Below are positions 1 through 10,877 of a DNA stretch of 64,000 nt, piece after piece. The notes under the pieces were generated by a model. It saw only the letters and a list, made by a program, of their open reading frames with translations. It was not told the origin of the DNA and did not search any database. The translations under genes were made by a program, and so were the position numbers. Position 1 is the first letter of the stretch. The number at the start of each line of letters is the position of its first letter. This DNA is from Porphyra umbilicalis (taxonomy: Eukaryota; Rhodophyta; Bangiophyceae; Bangiales; Bangiaceae), in the NCBI GenBank assembly GCA_002049455.2, contig KV918840.1:206864-270863 (forward strand), given 5' to 3'.

Positions 1-1979
1 CTCCCATGATTCATAGTAATTGACATTCAAATCTTGTAGATTGTGTCCGCGTCGTCGACGACACGACCAGACCGACGGTCGTCTTCTTCACGCCGACAGA
101 CAGCGACAGGAGATGACTTGGCCTCGAAAATCGCGAAGAGTCGGAGACATCGCAAAACGCCGTGCTCCACGCAGCGCTCCGCTATTCGCTTTGAGAGTGC
201 AAAAAATCCGTCACTTGCACAGTGCTTTTCGAAGTCACGGACGCCGCAAGCCCATTGCGAGGTCGCCCATGCAGGCGCCGTGGCACTGAAGTCACGAACG
301 CTGCAGCTCTGCCTCCGCCGCGACTTCACCTCGTTGGATTCGGAGTCGGTCGTGAGGACGGCGGGCTCCGATCAAGGCACGTGCAATTGGCATGCTACAC
401 AATAAAAAATTCTTGTGGTACCAGCAGACCAATTGCATCGGCCCAAACTGCTGCGCCGTGTGGCCAAACCACGTGCGACTGGTAGCCAATCACATGGTCT
501 CTTGGTTGTACATTGGGGTTTCTGAAAATGAAACGGCCGAGCCTGCCGAGGATCCGGGCTGTCTCTCGAGCGGGCCACCTCGACTCGAAGAACTCACGGC
601 CGGAACTCGGGACTACGCCATCATCTCAGAACGCATATCCAAAGCCCATCCAAAGCCCAGCGGTATCTCATCGAAAACCCTGATGGATTGGCTTGGATGA
701 GCGGGTGACGCCCATCCGTCAACATCCAAAGAGTGATGAGACAACATCCAAGGCCCATCTAAAACTCGGTTGGATGGGGATTCTGCCGGCGGTGACGATA
801 TTGCCGGATGTGAGAGCGATTCTCAGCGTGTCGTTATCTCGGCGAGAAATAACGATAGGCTGTCGTCGCTCCTGAGAACGCCTCTCAGCCATCCGAGATA
901 ACGATAGGACATGCACGTCCCATGGGCAAGCGATGTGAGCCGTCCAATATCCGGCCTATATTGGGCTCAAAAGTGGCACATCTCTTTTCATATTTTCATG
1001 AGTCCGCATCCGGTTGTCCCCCCTCTCTGCTGCCCGGAATCGCTGGTGCCGACTCTATTTCGATTTATTTCCATTCTTTTCAAATGGGTCATCCCTGTCT
1101 CTGGCTTCTCGATTGCGGAATCCGCCTATTACAAAGAATGCTGAGCAAAGACCGCAACATCGACCCACCTCCCCCCCCCCGCGACCGTCCTGAAGTCCTC
1201 AACCAACCAGTCGGTATCCCCTGCCCTGCGATGATGACAATCGCGACGTCACGACTGTTTCTAAAACCACCACTCCCACGCACCATTTAGCCGCAGCTCA
1301 TACCCCTCGACCAGCTGTTCCCCTCAGTCCCCCATGGATAATTTATTTCTGCATGCTTTGCCTGAGTACGCCGTGTTTGTTGTTGCTCAGAGACAGCACT
1401 AGCAACAGAAAGTCGTCCCTGCCGAAGGCCAATATTTCTTTTTCACAGAGCAAGGTCGCACTCGTTCTTTTTTGCACTGCGACCCCCCCCTTTCTTCGTC
1501 GTTGGCTCTGGTATTTTCTGGGCCCTTTGCGCTCGGAACCTCGCCTAACGCAGAGAACGGCCGTCGACCGGACAAGACTGGCGTGTCAGCGTCGTTAGTG
1601 TTTCTGGGAAACAAGCTGTACTTGTTAGGGCCATGATCACCCCCATGATCCAGAGGGGCTACTATACAAAATGTGTACTTCATTCTCTTGTCTTCGTTAT
1701 CAATGAGGACTGATTGCCGGCACTGCTAGAGTGGGCACGAGACGCTTCTGCGGGTGTCGGTTCTGGAACGCGTCTACGTTGATGCCCCTGTCGCCGAGAA
1801 CAGCGAGGACGCTGCTATGACCGGCCTTTTGAGTCACAAAGCGTAAAAATGCTTCATGTCTTTTTCGCCCTCCGAAGGTCACAGCAGCCAGAACTACCGC
1901 CACCTCCCCACTACACCCTACCAGTCTGCACGCCAGCCTTCCGTGTGGACCTACATAAACATCCCCTAGGCCCTTCACA
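1..1979. other. Intergenic, no gene recognised
   Basis: Open stretches here are short, overlap on both strands and lack recognisable motifs. Two things are visible. Copies of a CCATCCAA-like word recur around 637-760. A perfect 12-bp inverted repeat, TCGTTATCTCGG at 831-842 and CCGAGATAACGA at 893-904, could be the ends of a small degenerate element. I see no tRNA and no convincing promoter. Confidence 0.5.
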
Positions 1980-1983
1980 GAGT

Positions 1984-2290
1984 ATCGGCACGGTTAGAGG
2001 CGCCCCGTCGCGCGGTGGTCGATCCCATCCGCCCGCCCGTGCGCCTCGTCGGCCGCGCGCAGGTGCGCTGCGCGGCGGGGTGACGGCCGCGCCTGTAGGC
2101 GTTGCACCACGCCGGCGGGCCGCCGCCGCCGCGGCGGCGGCGGCGGCACCCCTTTCCCCGCCCCACGCCCCCCCGCCACGGCAACGTGGCTGCACGTGCC
2201 CCCGTGCGTGCTCGCGGCCATGGAGCCGGCCGGCTTACCCGGTATCTAGGCGTCGCCGAGCGCGCCACACCCCTAGTTAAGGCCCAGTGT
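1984..2290 (+). repeat. GC-rich dispersed repeat, copy 1 (partial fold-back element)
   Basis: From CGGCACGGTTAGAGGC onward this is nearly identical to 46858-47140, and it is inverted relative to 47370-47640. It contains a GCC/GCG trinucleotide core and a C-rich tract. After the repeat it continues with CCTAGTTAAGGCCCAGTGT, which also occurs just outside the right end of the 46.7-47.8 kb element. It is therefore probably a deletion derivative of that element. The open frames across it are compositional and I do not read them as genes. Confidence 0.8.
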
Positions 2291-3235
2291 CGGGGCTCCT
2301 CTGGGTTTCTCAGCGTCTCATTCGCTGCAGCGTCAATTTCAGCTTGCCATTGGCAGATGCATGTGCGTCAGCACCGTTCAATGGAATGTTGTAGATTCCG
2401 CTGCTTTTTCTATTGAAAGGAAACGTGTCGTATGTTATATTCTCCTGTGGCCACTCTGACCAGTGTCGAAGATGACAGAATGTTGGTCGCCTCTCGTCGA
2501 TGGCGACCCGTTTTTCTCATCTTTGGAGGGCAAATGCGCGCTTTTACCGTCCCGACACGGCCGCTTGGCTCCAGTCGCACCACACCAAAACGGGTGTCCA
2601 GGCCTCTGCTCCCTCTCTGCAACCGCTCTCCTCGTCCAACCCACCTCCTCGGCTCCTCTTTCCTGCCCGCGGGGATGCCTCCCTCCCCCGTTCCGGGGGC
2701 CGCCCGCCCGGACTCTGTTAGAACCCAGCACGACGCCGTTCACGGTCGTGGCTCTGTGTACACCCGCATCTCCCTCGAACGCACACATAAACCCCGGCTG
2801 CCTCCCTACAGAAAAATCGCAGAACAAGAGAAACAAACGTACACCATGTGGCCATCGTTGCGGTCCATAACCTTCCTTCCTGTCCTCCTCTGGGTCCACC
2901 GCGCGCAGACTTGGATGGTTGTGACGGTGCGTGTCCGCTCGCCGCGCATAGACGCGATCAGTGCGTCTTAGAAGGAGGCTGCTGACACGATCGGCGCGCC
3001 CCGACCGCACAGGGCGCTCTACTGTGAGCCGTCAATCCAGCACTCGAAAAGGACTCGGACGATGAATGAATCATTTGGAAGCTCTTCTTGTCTGTATCAC
3101 TGCCGTCTGGGGACCCCCCCCCAGAGACCCCGTCCTGACGGTTTTATTTGGTACGCGTACCAAATAACTCAGAGCCTACCGGAATTCCCAACGTGGCTCC
3201 GGGATCTGTGTAATGCTGAGACCCAGAAGAGCCGC
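2291..3235. other. Intergenic, no gene recognised
   Basis: Overlapping open frames of up to about 190 codons occur on both strands at 2435-3010. None has a recognisable domain and both strands are equally open, as expected in GC-rich DNA with few stop codons. I see nothing else in this stretch. Confidence 0.4.
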
Positions 3236-3275
3236 CTTATGGCACTTCCACAAAAAATGGACCCCCTTCCGTTTC
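3236..3275 (+). repeat. Short dispersed repeat (pair with 30190-30226)
   Basis: The segment TTATGGCACTTCCACAAAAA followed by ATGGACCCCCT recurs in inverse orientation at about 30190-30226. It is probably the end of an otherwise diverged mobile element. Confidence 0.6.
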
Positions 3276-3375
3276 TCATGCGGGACGGTTGCAAACGTGC
3301 TGTCAGCAATTTGCGGGAACGGACAGCCAATGAGCAGTCGGCGTTCGTGGACCGCTAAATTCCTGAAGGGATCGT

Positions 3376-4578
3376 GTGACCTCATCGTGTGTGCATCGGC
3401 GCGTGCAAGGAAGCACGAGGCTGGAGGGGAAGCTGTGCAAGGCTTTTACCCTTGAACCTCAAGCCATCTTGAGCTGTCTCCTCGTCTTCGGAGCCACCGT
3501 CCGCGGTCGTGCACCGTGCTCTCGCGCCCGCTGCATGTGGCACCGGACGCGCCGCGAGGCTCTGCGTGAGGTGCATCAATGGGTGGTGGGGGGGGGAGGG
3601 GGGGGGGGACGTTTTCTGGCGGCGAGCGCGGCCGCGCCCCCATCGCGAGAACGAGAAGCGGCGGCGCTGGCGCTGGCGGCGACGCGTCCGACGCAACCCG
3701 CGGCGCCGTCACTCTCATCCCCGCTGAGGGGCGTGGGAAAGGAGCAGCCACGGTCGCCACGGATGTGGCAGTGGGACAGCTCGTCCCGCAGCTGCGTTTC
3801 AGATGCGGAACGGCTGTCTGCGGCCGTCAGGGGCAACGGAAATGGCGGCGGCGGCAGTGAAGGCGTTGGCGGCAGCTGCAGCGGCGGACAGCGGCAGCGT
3901 TGGACAACTGCAGCTGTGGACGGCAGCGGACGACGGCAACGGCAGCGGCGGCTTTGGAGGACGGCAGCGGGGGCGGCGTCGTACGGCTGCAACGGCAACG
4001 GCGGTGGCCTGTGGCGGTGGCGCGGCGCTCCACGCCACGCTCGAGCGGGGCGGCGTCGTACGGCTGCAGCGGCGACGGCGGCGGCCTATGGCGGTGGCGC
4101 GACGCTCCACGCCACGCTCGAGCGGGGAGGCGTCGTACGGCTGCAGCGGCGACGGCGGCGGCCTGTGGCGGTGGCGCGACGCTCCACGCCACGCTCGAGC
4201 GGGGCGGCGTCGTACGGCTGCAGCGGCGACGGCGGCGGCCTGTGGCGGTGGCGCGACGCTCCACGCCACGCTCGAGCGGGGAGGCGTCGTACGGCTGCAG
4301 CGGCGACGGCGGCGGCCTGTGGCGGTGGCGCGACGCTTCACGCCACGCTCGAGCGGAGCGCGCTGACCGAGGGCAGCTGGCTGTGGTCGGCCGACGCGCT
4401 TGTCGCATCCGAAAAGCTGGAGCTGCTCCGGTTGGTCGATGGCGGCGGCGCGCCGGGCAACCGCGGCATGGGGGACGCGCGGACCCGCGAGGGCGTCCTC
4501 GCCGCTGCCGTTTCGTCGGACGCTGCAGGCGTCGGAGCCGTGGTGGGCGGGCGCGGCGGGCGCCACGCTGGCGCTTGA
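3376..4578 (+). other. Uncertain open frame containing the 77-bp array
   Basis: A 400-codon open frame crosses this interval with no ATG start at its 5' end. Its last 70 codons (about 4366-4578; ...SADALVASEKLELLRLVDGGG...) read like protein. Its middle is the 77-bp tandem repeat, which changes frame with every unit and so cannot be a conserved coding sequence. A G tract interrupted only at 3597-3598 lies at 3586-3608. Either a small gene end abuts a minisatellite, or the open frame is a GC artefact. I favour the latter. Confidence 0.2.
3973..4353 (+). repeat. 77-bp tandem repeat, about 5 copies
   Basis: The anchor word GTACGGCTGCA starts at 3981, 4058, 4135, 4212 and 4289, exactly 77 bp apart. 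Each unit contains GGCGGTGGCGCGACGCTCCA-like and CCACGCTCGAGCGGGG segments. Since 77 leaves remainder 2 on division by 3, successive units are read in different frames. This is a minisatellite, not a protein repeat. Confidence 0.9.
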
Positions 4579-4689
4579 CGGGGTCCAACGGCGACGGCGA
4601 GATGTCATTCGTCGGCCAGGAGGCAGACGGCGCAGCCCACGAGCGGGGGTGGCCACCACATGCACCCGTGGGCGCCTGTCCCCACGCCA

Positions 4690-4733
4690 AGGAGGGTGGC
4701 GAGCGTGCGCAGGAGGGTGGCGAGCGTGCGCGG
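4690..4733 (+). repeat. 21-bp tandem duplication
   Basis: AGGAGGGTGGCGAGCGTGCGC occurs twice in tandem. It is short and of no obvious function. Confidence 0.75.
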
Positions 4734-5635
4734 GATCCTGCCCGTTCCCGGTCCACCACCTCCAGCACCCGTGGCGGCGGCGACGAGGCCCCCAACCCGG
4801 TCGCCCGACATCAAATCTCCCAACGCCGTCGCGTCGGCGGCGACGGCCGCGAGCGGCACCTCAGCCACCCGCACGACGGCATCGGAGTGGCGCTCCGCCG
4901 CGCCGGCCGCGTGGCCGGTGCCTCTGTCGCTCGCGGCGGCGGCTGCACCGCGGTGAGCGCGACAGCAGTGGAGCAGAGGGCTCGCGCGAGCAGTGGCGCT
5001 CGGGGGTGGGGGGGGAACGCCGTCGACCAGAAGGCCCCGAAGAGAGGCGGGGGGGGGGGCGCCGGGGGGGTGTCGAGCGGGGGGGGGGGTGTCCGCCGCG
5101 CCGCCGCTGCCAAGCAGAGGACGCGCGCCAGGGTTGATGGGGGGGGAGGGGTGGTGGGGCGGCACCGGATGGGCCCGCCGGCCGCGCGGTGTGTATGTGG
5201 CCCTGCCCGGCGGCGAGCGCCACACGGCGGGGAGGGATGGGCAGGCAGCTGTCCGTTGCCGCCGTAGTCGGTGCGAATGACGGGGGGTATTGGAGGCTCA
5301 TGCACGACTGGTGACGTTCTGGTGGTGGCACGACGGGAGAAGCTCTGGTGGTGAGGTGCCACTATTCGTAGGCGTCGTCCCTCTCGGCGCGGGGCGAACC
5401 TTGACGCGACCTGCCTGTGTGCACGCCTATTTTTTCCACAAATGCACGCACCTCGCGACGCACGCCACCCCGCCCGCCACACGCTTGCCCCCCTCTTTGT
5501 CACCTGTGTGCTCCCTGCCCACGTCAATCTTGGCCGTCGGTGCGTGGCCGACGTCCGAGGGCGCCCTCTCTCACCGCACCCTGCCAGCAACGACAATAGC
5601 GTGAAGGTTCTATCGCCACGGGCAAAACTGTTGCA
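4734..5635. other. GC-rich stretch with G tracts, no gene assigned
   Basis: Several G runs of about 8-10 nt (around 5010-5150) interrupt long open frames on both strands. A minus-strand frame at 4605-5225 has a hydrophobic C-terminal part, but it has no homology I recognise and no dependable start. It lies downstream of the convergent F-box gene. Confidence 0.3.
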
Positions 5636-7003
5636 TCAGAATAAGAATGGTGCTCCGCAGCGCCCGCGCAGTGGCATGGGACCACGGCGGCGCCCTAGCG
5701 AGGTGCACACACGGGCCACACCCAGGCAAGCCATGTGAGCGGCCACTTCCGCCACAATCACATCACGAGTGTCCCCGACGGCAAAAACATAGACCGCAAA
5801 GCGGACGACGTGCCGCTCCACCTGCGACCAGTGCATGCAGGCCCGACGTTCCACCATCTGGGGCCAAAAAATGGCCGCCTGGTCGTAAATGGCCACAAGG
5901 AAGCAGACTAGGTCGGCGACGTGCGACTCGTCGACTGTCGGAGCGCCGTCGAGGAACTGCAAGATTGGCGAGCTCTCCACGCCCATGGCAAAGCTCATCC
6001 ACTCGGTAAGGTACGGGCGGCGCCCCGACGGTCCCGCAGGAGTTGCCACGTTATCACTGCCTGTGTAGCTGTGCAGTAGTCGTCGCACGACGAGCACCCG
6101 CCACGCCCGACGGCGGAGGCCGGCCAGTACTGCTCTCATAGACGCGCATTGCGCCACGCCAGCACTAGAAAAGACGTCGCCGACAGAGAGAAACGCGACT
6201 CGTAGGGCCGCGCGGATGTTGAAGAGAACGTCGGGCGTGTCCTCCCCCGCGACGTGGACGCCGTGGACGTCAGCACCGTCGACCCATCCGGTGTCGAGGC
6301 GGATGCCCCACACGTGTCGCGCCTCCCACGCCGTCACGCCATCGTCATTGCGCATACGCACGCATACAAGTGTGCGTCCCAGCTGCTGCGGAAAAAATGG
6401 GAAAAGGGTGTCGGCCCAGCCGACGGCGTTGTAGGGCGCCGGGGCGGCGAGGTCCAGCGCTTTGTACGACTTGCTCAAGCTGGTAGCAACGCGAAGGCAA
6501 AGGAGAAGAAGCCGGCCCTGTGAGGCCATAGCAGCCTGCGGCACGAGTGGCTCTTCGAGCAACAGACCATCCCGCCGAACTCCTCCCGGGGGGCCCAAAT
6601 TCGTGCGCCCGAACTCGTTGCACTCCGTCGGCGTCGCCGCGCTGGACAGCACAGCCGCCGCCGCAGCGGCGTACAGGTCATCGACGGCACAGGCCGTTCG
6701 CCAGCTTGTTGACACGTCCGCAAGCGCCATGCGGTCAGACGCGCACAGATGGTTGAACACGAGCTGCAGAAGGTCGTCGGGCAGGTCAGGGAGGGAAGCT
6801 GAGCGAGTGGGTGCCGCCTTCGTGCTGGTAGCAGCATGGCGCTGTCCCCCTCGGTTCCGCGGACCGGCGAAAGGCAGGCGAGGGCCACGGCGCATGCCAA
6901 AAGGCGCCATGCGCCCAGGCAAGCGGGCGAGGCGTCCCGAATAGCGCCGGCAGGGGTGTGGGTGCCGGCCGTGGGGGAGAGAGGAGGCAGGTCGGCTCAC
7001 CAT
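5636..7003 (-). CDS. F-box domain protein
   Basis: This is an intronless 455-residue protein with a real ATG at 7003. Residues about 71-110 form an F-box (LPDLPDDLLQLVFNHL, then DRMALADVSTSWRTAC), the motif that binds SKP1 in SCF ubiquitin ligases. The remainder (about 110-455) has no repeat type I recognise (no Kelch, LRR or WD signature). It is hydrophobic/aromatic with Trp and Cys residues and probably forms the substrate-binding part. The N-terminal 65 residues are basic and Pro/Arg-rich, so the true start could instead be Met32 or Met37. The role, substrate adaptor for ubiquitination, is inferred from the F-box alone. Neighbours give no functional hint. Confidence 0.8.
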   Translation of the reverse strand: MVSRPASSLPHGRHPHPCRRYSGRLARLPGRMAPFGMRRGPRLPFAGPRNRGGQRHAATSTKAAPTRSASLPDLPDDLLQLVFNHLCASDRMALADVSTSWRTACAVDDLYAAAAAAVLSSAATPTECNEFGRTNLGPPGGVRRDGLLLEEPLVPQAAMASQGRLLLLCLRVATSLSKSYKALDLAAPAPYNAVGWADTLFPFFPQQLGRTLVCVRMRNDDGVTAWEARHVWGIRLDTGWVDGADVHGVHVAGEDTPDVLFNIRAALRVAFLSVGDVFSSAGVAQCASMRAVLAGLRRRAWRVLVVRRLLHSYTGSDNVATPAGPSGRRPYLTEWMSFAMGVESSPILQFLDGAPTVDESHVADLVCFLVAIYDQAAIFWPQMVERRACMHWSQVERHVVRFAVYVFAVGDTRDVIVAEVAAHMACLGVARVCTSLGRRRGPMPLRGRCGAPFLF

Positions 7004-8067
7004 TTCTCACGTGCGGGGAAGAAGAGTCGCTGACAGGGTAGTTGGAATGGAAGGCACAGCACCGCAGCTGTGAGTGGGGTCGGGGGGGAGGGGATGGGGG
7101 AGCGACTGTTCCATTAATGTACAGAAGCACAGCCGAGAAGCACAGCCCCGACGACCGAGAACGCAGGACCTCCGAGGGCAACGGGGCTCCGGCGAGGAAT
7201 AGACCCACTTTCACATGCCGTCGGATGCACAGATCAAGATGGGAAGCCGTTCCAATTCAAAGTCTAAATCGTTATTCAATTACACCCAATGTCGCACACT
7301 CCGTTCCGCTATTGGCCAGCTGGGGGCAACTGCCTTCGAAGCACACGTATCAGTAGGGAATGGCGGCCAAGTATCGAATCCAGCAAGCACAGCGCGTCAT
7401 CCCAGAAACGGTGCATGGGAGCCGGCGGGGCAGTCTGGCTGCTTGCCTACCGGGGGCAGGCGGACATCATCCGCCGGTGACCCCGAGGGCGCCCTGAGGG
7501 GGGAAAAAGCACCGCGGCCATCTCGGCGTTCCTGCCGGCCCTTCGGCCACGACACCCCGCCGCGCCGTCGCCATTCCCCTGCCCAGGGAACCCACGACGA
7601 GACGGCATGCCGAATAGGACGGCGACAACTGGGGGACGCCATGGCGTACCGGATGCACGGTCGCAGATTGCACGGAATAACCAGAAATTTACAATAAGGC
7701 GCATTCAATTGACCATCCCGTCCAGGGTGTCTCCTTTGTCATTGGTCCACGGGAGACGAAAGCCATTTAAAATGAATTTATCACAGTTTACTCTATCCAC
7801 CAGGCACCCCGGGTCATCCGAGTCTGCGCCGCTCAAACAATCTACTTGGCCACAGACCGCGGCCACAGGCGGCAGCCCGCGGCTGGTGCTTGCGCGCTGG
7901 CACCATCCCGCCGCTGGTCTGCACCTGCCAGCGACCTCGGCGCACCCTCGTGCAACATCGCGTTCTTTGCGCATAGCTTTGGCCCTCTTCGGCGTGTCTA
8001 CCCTGTCGTTGCGTCCTTCGTCGCCACCGCCTCTCTCCTTTCTTTGCCCCCCTCCTGTTTTCGCACT
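7004..8067. other. Intergenic between divergent F-box and zinc-finger genes
   Basis: The two flanking genes diverge from here, so both promoters should lie within about 1 kb. There is a G-rich run near 7082-7100. A pyrimidine-rich stretch at 8030-8065 precedes the zinc-finger ATG. I see no clear TATA box or further gene. Confidence 0.4.
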
Positions 8068-9046
8068 ATGGCGGCCGCCCCCCCCCCCCGCCCCTCCCCG
8101 GTGGCCCGCCCCCGTTCGTCTCTGGAACCTCGGGCTTGCGCCAGTGCACTGTCTGCAGGATGACGCTGACGGGGATCACGAGCTGGGAGCAGCACGTGAG
8201 CGGCAAACGCCATCAACGCACGCTTGCTGCTGCCGCCAATACGGCACCGGCGGAGAGTCCCGCGGTGCGTTGGTCGTTCCCTTCGTGCGGCATTCACATC
8301 GACGCGCCGTCGAGTCTGCTGATGCACGTGGCGGGCGAGCGCCATCGCCGCGCCACTGACCTGCTTCGCCACGGCGGTCGCCTGGGGGACGTCGCCCGCC
8401 TGGTCCCTCGCCTGCGTGCCGCCATGGCGGCGGTGCATGGCACAGGGGACGACGACGCCCAGTTGGGCGCCTTCTTCGGCAAGCGCGTATTGACGCTGGT
8501 GAGGACATCTCTAGCGACGAAGACAGCTCGGGCGATGACAGCTCGGACAACGAGTCGGGTGTACATGCGGGCAACGGCAACGACAACGAAGTCGCGGCTG
8601 ATGATGGCTCCCGTGCTGCCGATTCGGCTGCCCCCGCCGTTGCCAGTGGTGCTGCCTTTAAGGCCCCCGATGGCGGTGGACGTGCCGGTCGCAAGCGCCG
8701 TCGCAACGACGGTGGCGGTCCTGCCAACGCACGGCACAACCCGAGTGCCAGGGATGCAGCCGTGGCGCGCGGCGACGAGGCGGTCGGACGTATGGGGGGC
8801 GGCAACGGCTGGCACCAGAACTGTGGTGTCAGCCGTGACGGCAGCGTGGAGACGAGCCGCAACGGTGGTGCTGTGTCGCCAGGGGCGAGCGGTTCGCCCG
8901 CCCGCAAGATGGTGCTCGTGCCGGCGGGGGCGGTCCTTTACATGGCGTGTCCCCGGTGCGAGTGCTTATACAAGACGGCGACGGACTTTGAGGAGCACGC
9001 GTGCCTTCCGCCGTCTCGCAAGGGGAAGTCGCAGGCCGGCCGCTAG
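8068..9046 (+). CDS. C2H2/U1-type zinc-finger protein, frame broken twice
   Basis: Coherent protein sequence runs from ATG 8068 to TAG 9044 but in three frames. After MAAAPPP the frame changes at a 12-C run (8078-8089). The next part contains a U1-type finger, C-x2-C-x12-H-x5-H (CTVCRMTLTG..., about 8145-8205), and a second finger-like block with SCGIH...LLMHVAGERH. A second change near 8487-8495 leads to an acidic serine stretch (GEDISSDEDSSGDDSSDNES), a basic patch KRRR and a last CPRC...EEHAC zinc-binding motif. Such fingers bind RNA or DNA; the nuclear location is inferred from the KRRR patch. Each break is consistent with one missing base. The first lies in a homopolymer; the second does not, so an unrecognised short intron or a real mutation is possible there. 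Confidence 0.65.
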
Positions 9047-9345
9047 ATGGCGCTGCGCGCCGTGCTGTGTTCGTGTACGTTGCCCATCGAACCGTGTGTG
9101 GGCATGAGAAGTGGAGTTGTGCACCTGCGGGCCGTTCTGCGTTTGACTCTCATTTCGTTGCAGGAGTGTCCTTTTTAGTCTGTGTGCCGTGACCTCTACC
9201 ATGGGGTGAACATTTGTTTCTTCACCCGCCCTCCGTCATAAACAGTGCTCCCTACCATCTCCTCGCGCCAAGACTTACGGTCGTGAAGCGCACAACCAGC
9301 TTTCCCCAACGATTGGGTCTCCCGACCATCGACGAACCGACCAAC
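9047..9345. other. Intergenic 3' flank of the zinc-finger gene
   Basis: No gene or motif stands out in this short stretch. It leads into the ATG at 9346 that opens the first repeat array. Confidence 0.4.
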
Positions 9346-9792
9346 ATGTCGGCCGCCTTGTGCGTCGCCCCCGCGATTTTCCGCAACGGCAGTGAACAAT
9401 GCATCGCTTTCTGTCGCCAGCACGACGCCGGCGATCAGCGCGTCACCTTCCGGAACGTCGCCCTCAATGAGCAGCACGCGGACGGCGTCAACGCCGACGA
9501 CGTGTGTAACACGTCGGGGACCTTGTACGTCGCCGCCGCGGACGCCACGACGGCAGCGACATGTGCGTCTCCCTCTGCGGCACCCACGACGCCGGCGACA
9601 ATCACGCCGCCCCCAGCCACGTCGCCAACATGTGCGTCTCCCTCTGCGGCACCCACGACGCCGGCGACAATCACGCCGCCCCCAGCCACGTCGCCAACAA
9701 CGAGCAGCACGCGGACGGTCTCAACCCCGACGAGGAGCGCAACACGACGCCGGCGACAACCGAGTCCACGCCGGCCACGTCGCCCACAATGA
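9346..9792 (+). CDS. Possible start of a repeat protein leading into array A
   Basis: An ATG at 9346 opens a 148-residue frame beginning MSAALCVAPAIFRNGSEQC and running into the module RQHDAGDQRVTFRNVALNEQ-HADGVNADD, which is the array's peptide motif. The frame passes through the first unit but then reads a low-complexity Pro/Thr/Arg stretch, because the array's period is not a multiple of three. It may be the surviving first exon or first module of a repeat protein whose later units have lost frame. The function is unknown; I recognise no family. Confidence 0.3.
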   Translation: MSAALCVAPAIFRNGSEQCIAFCRQHDAGDQRVTFRNVALNEQHADGVNADDVCNTSGTLYVAAADATTAATCASPSAAPTTPATITPPPATSPTCASPSAAPTTPATITPPPATSPTTSSTRTVSTPTRSATRRRRQPSPRRPRRPQ

Positions 9793-10877
9793 GCAGCATG
9801 GGACGGCGGCAACGCCGACGACGTGTGCAACCTGTCGGGGACCTTGTACGTCGCCGCCGCGGACGCCACGACGGCAGCGACATGTGCGTCTCCCTCTGCG
9901 GCACCCACGACGCCGGCGACAATCACGCCGCCCCCAGCCACGACGCCAACATGTGCGTCTCCCTCTGCGGCACCCACAACGCCGGCGACAATCACGCCGC
10001 CCCCAGCCACGTCGCCAGCAACGAGCAGCACGCGGACGGTCTCAACCCCGACGAGGAGCGCAACACGACGCCGGCGACAACCGAGTCCACGCCGGCCACG
10101 TCGCCCACAATGAGTAGCACGCGGACGGCGTCAACGTCGACGACGTGTGTAACACGTCGGGGACCTTGTACGTCGCCGCCGCGGACGCCACGACGGCAGC
10201 GACATGTGCGTCTCCCTCTGCGGCACCCACGACGCCGGCGACATTCACGCCGCCCCCAGCCACGTCGCCAACAACGAGCAGCACGCGGACGGTCTCAACC
10301 CCGACGAGGAGCGCAACACGACGCCGGCGACAACCGAGTCCACGCCGGCCACGTCGCCCACAATGAGCAGCACGCGGACGGCGTCAACGCCGACGACGTG
10401 TGCAACACGTCGGGGACCTTGTACGTCGCCGCCGCGGACGCCACGACGGCAGCGACATGTGCGTCTCCCTCTGAGGCACCCACGACGCCGGCGACAATCA
10501 CGCCACCCCCAGCCACGTCGCCAACAACGAGCAGCACGCGGACGGTCTCAACCCCGACGAGAAGCGCAACACGACGCCGGCGACAACCGAGTCCACGCCG
10601 GCCACGTCGCCCACAATGAGCAGCACACGGACGGCGTCAATGCCGACGACGTGTGCAGCACGTCGGGGACCTTGTACGTCGCCGCCGCGGACGCCACGAC
10701 GGCAGCGACATGTGCGTCTCCCTCTGAGGCACCCACGACGCCGGCGACAATCACGCCGCCCCCAGCCACGTCGCCAACAACGAGCAGCACGCGGACGGTC
10801 TCAACCCCGACGAGGAGCGCAACACGACGCCGGCGACAACCGAGTCCACGCCGGCCACGTCGCCCACAACGAGGAGC
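9419..10877 (+). repeat. Tandem array A, 253-bp unit, 5 copies
   Basis: The word (T/C)AAC(A/C)(C/T)GTCGGGGACC and its surroundings recur at 9510, 9831, 10153, 10406 and 10659. The last three intervals that lack an insert are exactly 253 bp. The first two units carry an internal 69-bp tandem duplication (ACATGTGCGTCTCCC... repeated), lengthening them to 321 and 322 bp. Each unit encodes two peptide modules in different frames: CGTHDAGDN...HVANNEQHADG and QHDAGDNRVHAGHVAHNEQH. As 253 leaves remainder 1 modulo 3, no single frame spans the array. Confidence 0.9.

Noticed and set aside
8487..8514. 28-bp intron (GTATTG...CTAG) in the zinc-finger gene
   Set aside because: Its removal does not put the downstream acidic segment in frame and it is too short for an ordinary intron.
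9561..10619. 352-codon open frame through array A as a real repeat protein
   Set aside because: The 253-bp period changes frame with each unit; the long frame is a mixture of three readings of the same repeat.
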